This document shows positions 1-10,590 of a stretch of 64,000 nucleotides of DNA, one piece after another. Origin of the DNA: Coccinella septempunctata (lineage: Eukaryota > Arthropoda > Insecta > Coleoptera > Coccinellidae); assembly GCF_907165205.1 (NCBI RefSeq), contig NC_058195.1, positions 23,518,936 to 23,582,935 on the forward strand. Reading direction: 5' to 3'. Position numbers and translations under genes: made by a program. The notes under the pieces were generated by a model that saw nothing but the letters and a program-made list of their open reading frames with translations, did not search any database and was not told the DNA's origin. Positions within the stretch are counted from its first letter, which is position 1; every line of letters starts with the position of its first letter.

Positions 1-404
1 ATATATTCTACAAGAACAAAGACACACTAACGTTTTTTTAATGAATGTTTATTCAGCTATCGATTTCGGCTTTATAGCTATCTTCGGGATGTCTGAAATA
101 CAGATTAATTTGCCATTCAACCATGTGATCCACTCAATTCTCACTCACTCGTCTTTAAAATAGGATAAATACACAATAAACGTTTTTTCCAACACGGTAT
201 CATTGACGCTGAAACCTAATAACTAAATTTTACAATCAAGCAAAATAGAATATTCTGATGTCCGTTGAGAACGTTTGCTTCGTTTCAGATAGTTCAAATC
301 TCTCATATTTGATTTGATGTCATCTTTTCAGGTTAAACGGATTCTGTCTGTCGTCCGTCCTTCTTCTTCATCTAACATTCGATCTGCACTTGAAATATGA
401 TCTA
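1..404 (-). mobile_element. Penelope-like element 3' end (continues off the window)
   Basis: This block is the reverse complement of 5881-6180 with scattered differences, so both are ends of the same PLE family. Read on the minus strand it follows directly from the GIY-YIG coding remnant at 3335-3813 once the mariner insertion 405-3334 is removed: the frame runs through the TA target into a short C-terminal tail and then 3' untranslated sequence. A degenerate hammerhead-like hairpin lies near 57-95 on the minus strand. The left end is cut by the window edge. Confidence 0.75.
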
Positions 405-1104
405 TACAGGGTCTTTCACGAGGAACCTCACCCATATTTATACGGGAAACTACTGAACGTATTTTCATGAAATTCAGCACTTATAAGTATTTCACGATGC
501 TGATGAAATCTAAAATATTTCAAGGCATGAGCACCTCCGGTTTTTCCGGAAATGACGTCAACTTCCGTTTTTCAAATAAGAACAACATTTTTTCATTGCA
601 GAAATAGATTCCTTAGAAAATTTCAAGTTATTTTGATGTAACATTTTTCAGTTTTGGTTGGAAAATTCTCTCTGAGCGGAAAAATTCGAAAAAAAAAATC
701 GAAAATAGAGCTCCGCTGAAACAAGAATAACTTCGAGGTTTTTGGATGGAAAATTCTCATTATTGGGATTTTTCAAGATGTAAGATTGATGTATCCACTT
801 CAAAAATCGAAATCGCGATTCATGATACAGGGGGTGAAAAAATCGCTTTCAAAGTTAGGGATGACAAAATCGTGAAAAATCAATTATTTGTTTCAAATTA
901 GAACCCCATTTTTTTATGGCAGATATTGAATCTACGTTAAAAATAATGTGAGTGTATGCATCACACCCTTGCCCTAATGTGGATATTTTCTGAGTTATTC
1001 ACAAAAAACGGTTTTTCGTCTTGAATTTTCAGCTATTTCTTTTCCCTTCACGCCAAAAAGATGAAATTTTCAGGAACTATTACTTAAACCATGTTTTGGA
1101 TTTT
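405..1104 (+). repeat. Left long terminal inverted repeat of the mariner-like element
   Basis: About 700 bp that pairs with 2639-3334 in inverted orientation, with scattered substitutions and small indels. It contains the shared palindromic stretch ccggtttttccggaaatgac near 536-555 and runs of A and T. No ORF of note lies within it. Confidence 0.88.
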
Positions 1105-1401
1105 ACTACCCTAATATGCAAGAGAAAAAAGTTACAGGTTGTTCCTAAATAGATGGCAAATTTTGATTCGAATTTGTATCGGAAACCTCTTTGTTTCAAC
1201 TAATCGGCCATCGGTTTTCTCTCCAGTGATAAATAAATAATTCCTTATGAACCATATGCAAAAACTTACCATGTTTTACATTCTTTTTTTTTAATGATAG
1301 ATATCATTAATTACATCTGCCAAATTCCTCTTTATTCAGTAGCATTTTGTGTTTGCTATCAATTTGGTGATAATTCGTATTAAGTTATAAAATCGATCAT
1401 T

Positions 1402-2572
1402 ATGCCTAATTTCACCAATGAAGATTATTTAAATCTCATTCTACTTCATGGAGAATGTAATAAAGTTGTAGATAGAACGATTCGACTGTTCATTGAGAGG
1501 TTTCCTGACCGACCCAGACCAACGATAAATACCATTAACAGAACCATAACAAACTTGAGAAATGTCGGATCTTTCGTTAAGAAAACTATACACAGAGAAA
1601 AAAGTGTAGTAGAAGATGAGAACAACGAAATAACAGTTCTTGCATATTTTCGTGTGAATCCTCAAAATTCTCCCAAAGATGCCGAGATTGATATGGGATT
1701 ATCTCAATCGAGTGTTTGGATAATATTAAAAAAACATAAAATGCATCCATATAAATTCAATAGGGTACAGCATTTGAAGGAAACTGATTTCGTCAGGAGA
1801 ACAGAGTTTTGCGAATCTATGATGATTCGATTTCAAGAGAATAAAAACATTTTGGACTGTATAATTTGGACAGATGAATCTAAATTCACAAAAATGGTTC
1901 TTTCAATAGGCATAACAGTCATTATTGGGATGAAGAGAACAACCACCACTTCAGACAATGGAACTTTCAAGAGACCTGGAATTTCAATGTTTTTTGCGCC
2001 ATCAAAAATAATGCAATTCTCGATGTTCACATTTATGATGGGACTTTAACTGGTAAGATAGAACACTACACATGTTTGCATTATTTAAAGAATGTTCTCC
2101 CTTAGGAGATAGATATTCTGACATATTGACTCAAATAATTGAGCCGCTAGTACAGAACCATAATGACTTATGGTATCAACAAGATGGCGCACCTCCACAC
2201 AATTAACTCAATGTGTCAAATATCCTCTACAGGCTATTTGAAGATCGATGGTTGGCGAACAATGGTCCACATCTTTGGCCACCACGTTCTCCCGATTTAA
2301 CTCCTTTAGACTATTATGTTTGGGGTAGGATAAAAAATATTGTCTACTCAACTCCCCTGACTGATAAAGAGGACTGCATAGAACGAGTCAGAAATGCGTT
2401 CAGGTTTGTTTAGATTTTTAGATTCATAGTTTTGAAACTCAATTTGGTTTTTAAACACTTTTGCAGATCTCTTCCTCCCGATGAAATAAGAAGAGCAACG
2501 CACGAAGCATTCCTGAGACGTATAAATAAATGTCTAGAAATTAACGGTCAAAACTTTGAGCATCTTCTCTAG
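1402..2572 (+). pseudogene. mariner-like transposase, DUF4817-type N-terminus, DD-D catalytic core, disrupted
   Basis: The N-terminal ~60 residues resemble the helix-turn-helix region of insect mariner-like transposases (GECNK...RFPDRPRPT...LRNVGSF). The catalytic triad is visible: WTDESKF (first Asp, ~1870), QQDGAPPHN (~2180) and PPRSPDLTPLDYYVWG (~2285), with about 36 residues between the second and third Asp. The gene is broken by a frameshift just after WTDESKF (A-rich run near 1890) and an in-frame TAA at 2204-2206. Downstream, a 63-bp GT...AG interval (2404-2466) looks like an intron; removing it restores the frame to a C-terminus that ends at TAG 2570-2572. The start is the first Met of the conserved region. 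It should be inactive as it stands. Confidence 0.85.
2404..2466 (+). other. Possible 63-bp spliceosomal intron in the transposase gene
   Basis: The sequence ttcag|gtttgttt opens it and a pyrimidine-rich ttttgcag|atct closes it. Splicing joins an AG to an A, giving Arg followed by SLPPDEIRRATHE, which is typical of the C-terminal end of these transposases. Unspliced reading stops at 2411-2413. A small insertion with chance splice signals is the alternative. Confidence 0.55.
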
Positions 2573-2638
2573 TTATAACTGCGAGAGTTTGCCATGGTTC
2601 TCCTAATAGTAACTTGAAGTCGGTTTCAAGAAGGGGGG

Positions 2639-3334
2639 AAAAATCTACAGCATGGTTCAAATAACAGTTCCTGAAAATTTCATCATTTTGGCGTGAAGGG
2701 AAAAGAAATATCTGAAAATTCAAGACGAAAAACAGTTTTTTGTGAATAACTCAGAAAATATCCATTTTAGGGCAAGGGTGTGATGCATACACTCACATTA
2801 TTTTTCAACGTAGATTCAATATCTGCCATAAAAAATGGGGTTCTTATTTGAAAAAATTGATTTTTCACGATTTTGTCATCCCTAACTTTGAAAGCGATTT
2901 TTTCACCCCCTGTATCATGAATCGCGATTTCGATTTTAAAAGTGGATACATCAATCTTACGTCTTGAAAAATCCAAAAAATGAAAATTTTCCATTCAAAA
3001 ACCTCGAAGTTATTCTTGTTTCAGCGGAGCTCTATTTTCGATTTTTTTTTCGAATTTTTCCGCTCAGAAAGAATTTTCCAACCAAAACTGTAAAATGTTA
3101 CATCAAAATAACTTGAATCTTTCTAAGGAATCTATTTCTGCAATAAAAAAATGGTGTTCTAATTCGAAAAACGGAAGTTGACGTCATTTCCGGAAAAACC
3201 GGAGGTGCTCATGCCTTGAAAATATTTTAGATTTCATCAGCATCGTGAAATACTACAAGTGCTCAATTTCATGAAAATACGTTCAGTAGTTTCCCGTATA
3301 AATATGGGTGAGTTTCTTCGTGAAAGACCCTGTA
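2639..3334 (-). repeat. Right long terminal inverted repeat of the mariner-like element
   Basis: Inverted partner of 405-1104, 696 bp, ending in the ccctgta of the element terminus and followed by the TA duplication at 3335-3336. ORFs inside it are chance readings of low-complexity repeat. Confidence 0.88.
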
Positions 3335-3813
3335 TATGGGAGGTTCTTGAAGATGTTGTTTCCGGGAAACAATTTTATTTCGTTTATGAGGTTCTGGTCA
3401 TAAGTCTTCTTATAATCTCTAGTTGTTTTAAAATAATCATGCGTCTGAAATCTCTTTCGTGGTGTATTATTTTTAAATTTTGTGTTGAGATCTGATTGTT
3501 GTTCTCTCTTATGATTTTCCATACCTTAAGGTGGTTTTTTTTTGCATGTTTCAGAAAGGGGGTTTCAGCTGCACGTGTTGTCATACTTATGTACTAGCTA
3601 TCGCAGTTCTCACGTTTTATCTTGTATATCTCAAGTTTTTGTTCGTTATTTGTTTTTGGTTTGTTGTTAATTAAAAAATCTGCTAGGTTTGAGTTTCTCT
3701 CATTAGTGAGGTGGAATCTATGTTTCTTTAGAATAGTGTTAATCTCATCATTGATGGTTTGGGAAAACTGTGCAGTGCCAAGCGCTACAAGGACTCTCAA
3801 AATCAACATCTAA
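3335..3813 (-). pseudogene. Penelope-like element: GIY-YIG endonuclease C-terminal remnant
   Basis: Read on the minus strand, the pieces IYKIKRENCD, MTTRAAETPF and LKQLEIIRR match the GIY-YIG end of the PLE at 20960-22036 (YVGMTTRAAGIRF, LEQLEILRR). At least two frame changes separate the pieces, so it is inactive. It meets the plus-strand PLE fragment at 3815 head to head, and its 3' continuation is the block 1-404 beyond the mariner insertion. Confidence 0.75.
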
Positions 3814-3814
3814 C

Positions 3815-4130
3815 AACTGAAACAAAAAATCAAAGACAACAATATAATTATGACCAAAGCTGACAAAAATGCTGGCCTTGTACTCATAAAAAAAGACCTT
3901 CACTTGGAAAAAAACCCATAGCTTTTTCTTAGACAACAGAATACAGGAACTAAGGAACAACCCTCTAACCAAATAAACCAAGAAAGTGAACATTCTACTG
4001 AGGCATTGCTTACCCACTTTGCAAAAATTTAACAGAGATATCAACATACATAGTGCTGTGTGAGCAGCACGCAATTCATGACGCCTGTAATGTGGGTTAC
4101 TGATTCATAGAAGTTGTCAAGAAATTCGGA
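3815..4130 (+). pseudogene. Penelope-like element: N-terminal RT fragment
   Basis: The frame starting near 3830 reads IIMTKADKNAGLVLIKKD, the conserved opening of PLE reverse transcriptases (compare LVVSKADK in the copy at 42458-44916). Further coding similarity fades after ~4000, with several stops. It lies back to back with the minus-strand remnant 3335-3813, and its 3' continuation is probably 5365-6180. Confidence 0.6.
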
Positions 4131-4276
4131 AATACGCCCCCATGTGTGATAAAAATACAAACGGCTTTTTCGTTTGATGAAAAAAAAGCATGGGAGCTAG
4201 GCGAATGTGTGCAATTTAATTAATTGAAATTAAACATCGTATCTTAGCATATCGTACAGTTGCCAACTCACATCTT

Positions 4277-4310
<34 letters not shown>

Positions 4311-5364
4311 GCATTGATTTTTGGACTTCCCAGTCAACCAGTTTCAGTCACAGGGAAGTTGTTGGGAATTACCACTGTGGAAATGCGAATTCACAATGTT
4401 GATTTAAAAAAAGGCCACCAGTACTTACTGGAAAGTGTTTAATGTCCGCAACATCGCATATCGCGGGTAATTACCCAGTACATCACATAGTAGGTGTGAA
4501 AAAAGCACCATAGACAGCAAAACGACTTCTCGTTTTGGAGAACGATTATTTTGATAGAATAAACTACCAAAGTGTATCCTCTATTGAAGTTATATTCATG
4601 TTCAATTTGATAATTACCATCGTGGCAATCAATTTGCACTCTATATTCGAGGCGTTCCGAGCAAAAGTGACCCAAGCTACAATTTTTCTGAAATTGAATG
4701 AACAGTAAGAACTGCCTAAAAATGAATCAAAATTTTATATACTCGTAAACTCAATTTCAGAAAAATTTTAGCTTGGACCTCTTCAGCTCTGAACGCCTCA
4801 TTTGTACCCTGTGACTCTTACCTACATATATTTCGCATTCTGCTCTCATCCTCAAAAGGTAAATTGAACAACTATATGAATTACTGATATCTTTTTATTC
4901 AAGATTAATATGTTTCATACAAATCCAAATATATAAAATAAAGAACATATATCCTGTTATAAATCTTCATTCCAATTCAGGAATGGCATGGTCCAGCTGA
5001 AGAAGAAAAAATCAGAGCTGTATTGATAGTAATAAATTGAGTGTCATAAAAAATCTAACAACAGTAAAAGGTGATTTTTTCCAGCACAGTATCTAAAATG
5101 ATAATTTGAAGTTCTCTCGATGATTCAAATCAATTCCAAATTTGATTTTGAAGGTTGTGAATGTTACTTATGACTTAATAATCACCTAAATTCATATGAG
5201 GTATGTTGAAAGTTGAACGTTACAAGGGTGCAAAAATAGAGAGGATAAGAGGGCCAAGAAGTGATCATGATATAGTCATTATTTCAATAGGTTATATAAC
5301 TACTCACCTTTTAATGCACGTTAATCAATCAATCATCATATTCACAAGTTAACTACATTTTAGT
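4131..5364. other. No recognisable gene; (AT)n microsatellite at 4279-4309
   Basis: A pure AT dinucleotide run of about 15 units lies at 4279-4309. The rest is A+T-rich, with short ORFs that look like chance. It separates two plus-strand PLE pieces, so it may be an insertion into that PLE, but I could not find its ends. Confidence 0.5.
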
Positions 5365-5880
5365 TCAGCCTTTTTCATTGGAAACTCATCTGAACTTGTG
5401 AATATACTAGACTCGGTAAAGCCAGAAGGAGAAAAACACTACACATTATTATCGTTTGATATTGTCAATCTCTACACGAACATTTCACTAGAGGACAAAA
5501 TCTCACTACTAAACAACCTCCTGTGCCAGTACCAGACATCGAAAACATAACTTCCTTGACGAAAGCTATCACCGAACAAAACTTCTTCTTTTTTGAAGAC
5601 AAAATCTACATCATGATGGAGTACCGATGGGTTCACCACTGAGCGGCGCCCTCGGTGAAATATATCTAGATTTCGTTGAAAAGCAGATCATGAAATACAT
5701 CCTAAGCAGATATATTATCTTGTGGAGAAGATACGTGGATAATGTTCCTTACGACTCATACCACCCCTCTCCATCAAAAAAACAGCTTTTAACTTCCTTC
5801 TCGACAGACTACATAAGAATCCTCTTTCAAAAGACAAATATAGTGAAGAATTGAAAAAAACTTTCATAATTGGAACTTTC
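5365..5880 (+). pseudogene. Penelope-like element: RT core fragment with internal deletion
   Basis: The frame near 5440 gives LLSFDIVNLYTNIS (RT motif A), and the frame at 5627 gives MGSPLSGALGEIYLDF followed by WRRYVDN, where the catalytic YVDD of motif C has become YVDN. Directly after it the text jumps to YDSYHPSPSKK, which normally lies ~70 residues further on, so an internal deletion has occurred. Stops and frameshifts confirm a dead copy. It is closest to the copy at 20960-22036. Confidence 0.78.
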
Positions 5881-6180
5881 TGGAAGTAAAGCGAATATTC
5901 TCAACGAACATCAGAATATTCTATTTTATTCTATCGTAAAATTTAGTTATTAGCTTTCGACGTCAAAGATAACAGGTTGGAAAAAACATTTATTGTGTAT
6001 TTTTATCCTATTTTAAAGATGAGTGAGTGAAAATTCAGTGGATCACATGGCTGAATGGCTTATTTATCTTGTATTTCGGACAGCCCGAAGATGACTATAT
6101 GCTATATAGCCTAAATCAATAGCTGAAGAAACTTTCATTAAAAAACGCTGGTATGTTTTTGTTCTTGTAGTAATAATAAC
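5881..6180 (+). repeat. PLE 3' terminal region, inverted partner of 1-300
   Basis: It aligns along its length with the reverse complement of 1-300, including blocks around gtggatcacatgg and tttgttcttgta. A decayed hammerhead-like hairpin sits at about 6082-6123 (CCGAAGA, AU-rich stem, AAAUCAAU, AGCU). Together with 1-404 it closes the head-to-head PLE pair on the right. Confidence 0.75.
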
Positions 6181-7577
6181 ACACTTAAACGGAGAAGTTC
6201 ATTAAACTAAGAGAATATACTCTTCAACATGTTATTAACCACATATATCTCAATCTGACACGCACGAGTATGTAACATTATCGTTTTTTTCTTACCATTC
6301 TGACAGGTTGCCCAGGACAATTTCCCCTATATACAGGTCTAAGTTTTGGTAGAGGTACTCTACAGGGTCCAAGGTATCCCCTATTGTATTATTCCGACAC
6401 GATCGAGTAACTCCAGAATTTCCCTCTTGGGTTCCCCAACTATCATTCATGGAAGTTGTCCAATTCATGCGCAGAACAAAACCCGTTTGGGTGAGCACTG
6501 GCTAAATTTTCTGCGCAGCACCTTCTGCGTTTTGAGTCCGTAATTGAATTTGACTCGCTAGTTGTTTTTTGATTTGCAGCTGTAGCTTTTTTCGCTCTAG
6601 AATTAAGCTTTATCAGCATCCTGCCACCGACTTCCTGTTAGCTGAGCTTCAAATTGTAGATCAATTTGAAACAATCGAGTTGGATGCTTTTCTAGATGGC
6701 GTTGCAAAATGAGTCAATTTGAAATTGGTTTTTCGGGTGGTTCCTTTTTGGGACACTTTGTACTAAACAAATTTTATCATTCATTAGGGAATTTCACTAG
6801 CTTTTATCTGACATAACAAACAATGGCATTTGTGCCTTGTTTGTAATAATACCAGTTCTGAAGGAATCAGATAAATAGGCGGCGTGATTAATATTAGGCA
6901 TATGAAAAGGTGAAAACAAAGCTATACATTGAAATAATTTTTTGCGCGGCTTCTTTCTGAAACATAGGTTATGTACCTATGATTATTTATTTTTTTCTTC
7001 AGTCATCATCAAGTCTTAGAATGAGTTTGGATGAAGTCTTTATTATTCTTTTTTTTTCTCGTTTTCTGTTCTGTTTCTTTGTTTGAGATATTTTTTCGAA
7101 ATGAAAAAAGGATTAAGAAATTTTTATGTCAATGGAAAGGAAGTCCTTCAGTATTTAAAGCTTATTCTATAAACAAATTTGTCATCACTACACTTTTCAC
7201 GGGGAGATAGGGATTTTTGCTGAGGTTTTTTCTTAAGCTCTTGTATCATACTCCAAATTGTATCGTACCCCATTACACTTACCTTTGCTGAAACTCATAC
7301 ATATATGCTATATTGTTTGATAACTAAAAATATAATGCTGACATCCAAAAGAATATATATATATATATACCTTGTTTATTATCCCAGAGTTAGAAATTTC
7401 ATTGGCTTACATCAGGTAAACCCAATAATATAAGTCTTCATGAAAAAATGGTCGGTAAGCAATCGGTGCTTGTGCGTACGGGTATTTAGTAACGTACGCC
7501 ATGTAGTATACGCAATGTTGAAATGAAAATAGGTATTTGTTAATATGGCGAATGCAGTATTTTCTCATTGTTATATT
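6181..7577. other. No recognisable gene; short AT microsatellite near 7353-7369
   Basis: A+T-rich sequence with no RT, transposase or host-gene motif that I recognise. Opposed short ORFs at 6292-6543 share no family I can name. A short TA run lies at 7353-7369. A T-run at 7578-7591 marks the poly(A) end of the minus-strand LINE that follows. Confidence 0.5.
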
Positions 7578-9163
7578 TTTTTTTTCCCACCTTCACAGGG
7601 TATGGTCATGATGATACCGGTTCTTTAAGAACAAGACATCTCTCATTCGCTCACTAGGAATCTTCGAACAATCCTGGTGGTCCATAGAATCACCTCCTTC
7701 TGCGCGTCTTCTATCTCTTTTTCTTCGAGCCAGAGCCTCCTCGTGTTCTCCTGGAGATGAATCTCGAACAGGCCATTTGTGGTGATAACCAGTGGAAGTA
7801 TTGTTATGTTGGTGAGTCTATACAGTTCTTTCAACTCAAAAGCCAGATCTTGATACTTTACTACTTTCTCAGTGTACGCTTTTTCTGCATTGTCATCGGC
7901 CGGAACGGTGATGTCAACTATAATGGCTGTGCCTTCCCTTTTTTTGAAGACAACAATGTCAGGACGGTTGGCGATGTCAGTAGATGAGCGGGTGATCCCA
8001 GTACACCTTCACCGCATCGTTTTCCTGAACCTCTCTTGGTAAGTATTCATGGATTTTCTTCTTTGTGTTGACTAATCCATATTTCAGGGAGATGGCCTGA
8101 TGAAATACCTTGGCCATAGCGTTATATCGGTCGGTATACTCTCTGGGAGCGAGGACAGGGCAAGACGACGTGACGTGTTGAATCGTTTCTGGTGCCTGAG
8201 AGCATTTACGGTATCTGTCGCTTATAGGGTTCCTTCCCGTTATGTTCTTCTGGTATGATCTTGTGGGAACTACTTGATCTTGGATTGCTGCCAGTCTGCC
8301 CTCCGTTTCCGGAAAGAGGTATCCAGATTTCAGATATGCAAGCGATCTTTCTTTATCTTTTTCAGGGCCGCTGGATATCTTCCATGCAATGCTTTGCTGT
8401 GCCACACCTCAGATAGTTCTTCACTAGTAGGAGGTTGATGTAGATGGTGTTCAGATGCCAAGTTTAACGCCGTGATGTTCTGGTCTTCCTTGGACAGAGC
8501 TTTGTAGAATTGTAAGTTCTTTGATCTGAAGTACTCTCTCATATCTCTGACTGAGTTATGGTGTATGCTTTCAATGCTTTGCATACCTCTTCCCCCATCC
8601 TTCCTTGGTATGTACAACCTATTAACTGAGGCATGAGGATGGTGCATTCCATGCCTGGTGAGGAGCCTTCGCACTTGGATGTCCAGGGCCCCGAGGTCTG
8701 AGGAAGTCCATTTTATAACTCCGAAGGAATAAGAAAGGCAGGGTATCACCCAGGAGCTTATCGCTGTGGTCATTGCTTTGGCATTAAGCTTTGCTTGGAG
8801 TATCTTCTTCAACCTATTAAGGAATTTATATTTGAATGATTCCTTGGCTTCATTTCCTCTTATTTCCATTCCTTGTTGGATTCCTATGTACTTGTAAGTA
8901 TCTCCTGGTGCTAATCTTTGAATGCCTAAGTTATCCTGTATCATCATTGTGCTCCCTTCGGATAGTTTTCCTCTTTTTACGTGTATGACGGCACATTTGT
9001 CAAGTCCTAGCTCTATCCTTATCGTCTTCGTAAATGATGTTACAATTTTTAGTTGTCTTAGGAGCTGGTCTTCATTGGCGGCATAGAGCTTCAAATCATC
9101 GATGTAAAGGAGATGGTTTATCTTTGTGTTGGTGCTTTTCTTTATAACATAGCCATAGGCTGA
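7578..9163 (-). pseudogene. R4/Dong-like (R2-superclade) non-LTR retrotransposon, 5'-truncated
   Basis: Minus-strand reading gives HLLYIDDLKLYAANED at ~9100 (RT motif C), then an RT thumb containing SYSFGVIKWTSSD and RKDGGRGMQS. Next come AIQDQVVPTRSY and ETIQHVTSSC, a degenerate zinc-binding segment, and a restriction-like endonuclease signature RPDIVVF...IIVDITVP near 7890-7950. A -1 frameshift at about 7977 and another near 8330-8405 separate the three pieces. The 3' end carries an A-run (T on plus, 7578-7591). The element begins abruptly just upstream of RT motif C, a usual 5' truncation. It is related to 57873-59291. Confidence 0.85.
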
Positions 9164-9644
9164 CTTGGCAAATAGAAAACAATGTTACAAATATGTAACG
9201 TTGATATCATTGAGCAGGAACATGAAATATACAAAATGTGGATATAATTTGGATACATCCCAAATATTGTATCAGACACGTAATGGTTACAGAAAAATAA
9301 CACATAACAAAGAGCCCCATTCGATCTACCAAGAAAACATAACAGATATGTTACTGGTCACCTGGGTTTTCTGTAGATACATTTGTGTATTCATCTTTGG
9401 ATTAGGAAAATTCCCTTCAGTCCTAAAAACATGTTGTGTCTTTATAAATATAACCACCTAACTTATAGATCAGATCTAAAACAGTTTCCTAATAGAGATG
9501 ATTCAAAATAAGCAACAAGACAATCCCTAGTACCTTATATCTTAATGAGAATAAAATCTCCTTTCAACAATAATTTCATTCCAAATTATATTATATTGAC
9601 AATTGACGTGACGTGTGTTGAAATTTGATAGGATGGGAAGTCAG
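9164..9644. other. No recognised gene
   Basis: A 98-codon plus-strand reading frame occurs at 9165-9461. It has no recognisable domain and starts at the truncation point of the neighbouring LINE, so I treat it as chance. Confidence 0.45.
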
Positions 9645-9985
9645 TGTTGACCATCATCATCATCATCAACCAGCCCTTTGTATCCACTGCTGGATATAGG
9701 TCTCCCTCATTTCTGCCCACTGTCCTCTATTCTGAGCGCTCTGCATCCAGTTTGTGGTCATCCTCTTGATATCGTCAGTTCATCGCGTGGGAGGTCTTCC
9801 CCTGTTTCTTTTGTCGACTCTTGGTCTCCATTCAAGCAGCCTCTTTGTCCATCGTCCATCCGCCATCTGTGCCACATGCACAGCAGGTTCCACTTGAGTC
9901 TAGCTATCTCATAGATAACATTCGTGACTCCTGTTCTCACCCGTAAGTCCTCATTTCTAATGTGGTCTCGAAGTGATACATCGAG
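9645..9985 (-). pseudogene. RTE-like LINE, extreme C-terminus and 3' tail
   Basis: The minus strand encodes SLRDHIRNEDLRVRTGVTN followed by IARLKWN and MWHRW, the conserved C-terminal stretch of RTE/BovB-type reverse transcriptases. It then runs to a short 3' region that ends in an (ATG)n tail (CAT repeats at 9653-9668 on plus). Only the last ~110 codons remain. Confidence 0.78.
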
Positions 9986-10022
9986 CATCGATGTTGACAA
10001 ACACAAAACGAAAAATATAACT

Positions 10023-10062
10023 AAAAACAGTGCTGAAATAAGATTATTACAGCACTGTTTTT
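10023..10062. repeat. Perfect 13-bp hairpin
   Basis: Bases 10023-10035 and 10050-10062 are exact reverse complements around a 14-nt loop, followed by a second small palindrome (cgtaatg...cattacg) at about 10068-10085. It lies between the RTE tail and a gypsy fragment; no function is assigned. Confidence 0.6.
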
Positions 10063-10149
10063 AATATCGTAATGGACTCATTACGATACAGAAATAGAGA
10101 AAATGTGTTTGTTATCTGGACGAATTTATTGTTTTTGGCAGAAACTTAG

Positions 10150-10590
10150 ATCAACATAATAAAAATCGGCTAAGCTAAAAGTGTTTTCCAGACTGAGAGA
10201 GGTAAGTTTTAAATTTAACCCTCCTAAATGCGAATTCCCCAAGAAGCATATTTTATATTTAAGTTATCTTATATCGTCCGAAGGTCTTTCTCCCGATCCT
10301 GATAAAACCAAAGTACTTGAGTTGCAACCAGTCCCAAAGAACACCGACGAAGTCAAGCGATTTATTGCCTTTGCTTATTATTACCGGGAGTTCATTCAAA
10401 ATTTTGCAAAAATAGATAATCCTCTGAATAAGTGTGCAGAAAATATGCAGAATTCGTTTGGTCAGAAGATTGTCAAAACGCTTTCGATTCTAGTCTTCTA
10501 GCAAAATTGCATTTGATTGTCTGAATTTTGAATTCTGCTTGGAAAAATTTTACCATTTAGGATTCAGGGGAATTTTTCTCGAATAGGTTA
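10150..10590 (+). pseudogene. Ty3/gypsy retrotransposon: RT-RNase H junction fragment
   Basis: The ORF at 10181-10501 reads FKFNPPKCEFPKKHILYL, LISSEGLSPDPDKT, then VKRFIAFAYYYREFI. These are the end of the gypsy RT palm and thumb before RNase H, and TEDVKRF-type text is diagnostic. The following frame keeps a little more (EDCQNAF-like) after a frameshift near 10475. No LTR is visible nearby. It is a small inactive remnant. Confidence 0.85.

Larger units (their letters stand above)
405..3334 (+). mobile_element. Tc1/mariner-superfamily transposon with ~700-bp terminal inverted repeats
   Basis: The outermost bases read tacagggtctttcacg on the left and their reverse complement on the right. 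Both ends are flanked by TA (403-404 and 3335-3336), the target duplication of the Tc1/mariner superfamily. The inverted repeats run to about 1104 and 2639, roughly 700 bp each, far longer than the ~30 bp of classical mariners. The middle holds a broken transposase gene on the plus strand. The element sits in the C-terminal coding part of an older Penelope-like element, which gives the order of insertion. Confidence 0.92.

Noticed and set aside
4439..4675. Minus-strand ORF 4675-4439 as a small cysteine-rich protein
   Set aside because: No signal-peptide pattern or conserved spacing. A+T-rich chance frame.
9165..9461. 98-codon plus-strand ORF as a possible gene
   Set aside because: No domain, and it begins exactly at the truncation point of a LINE in A+T-rich DNA. 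Chance ORF.
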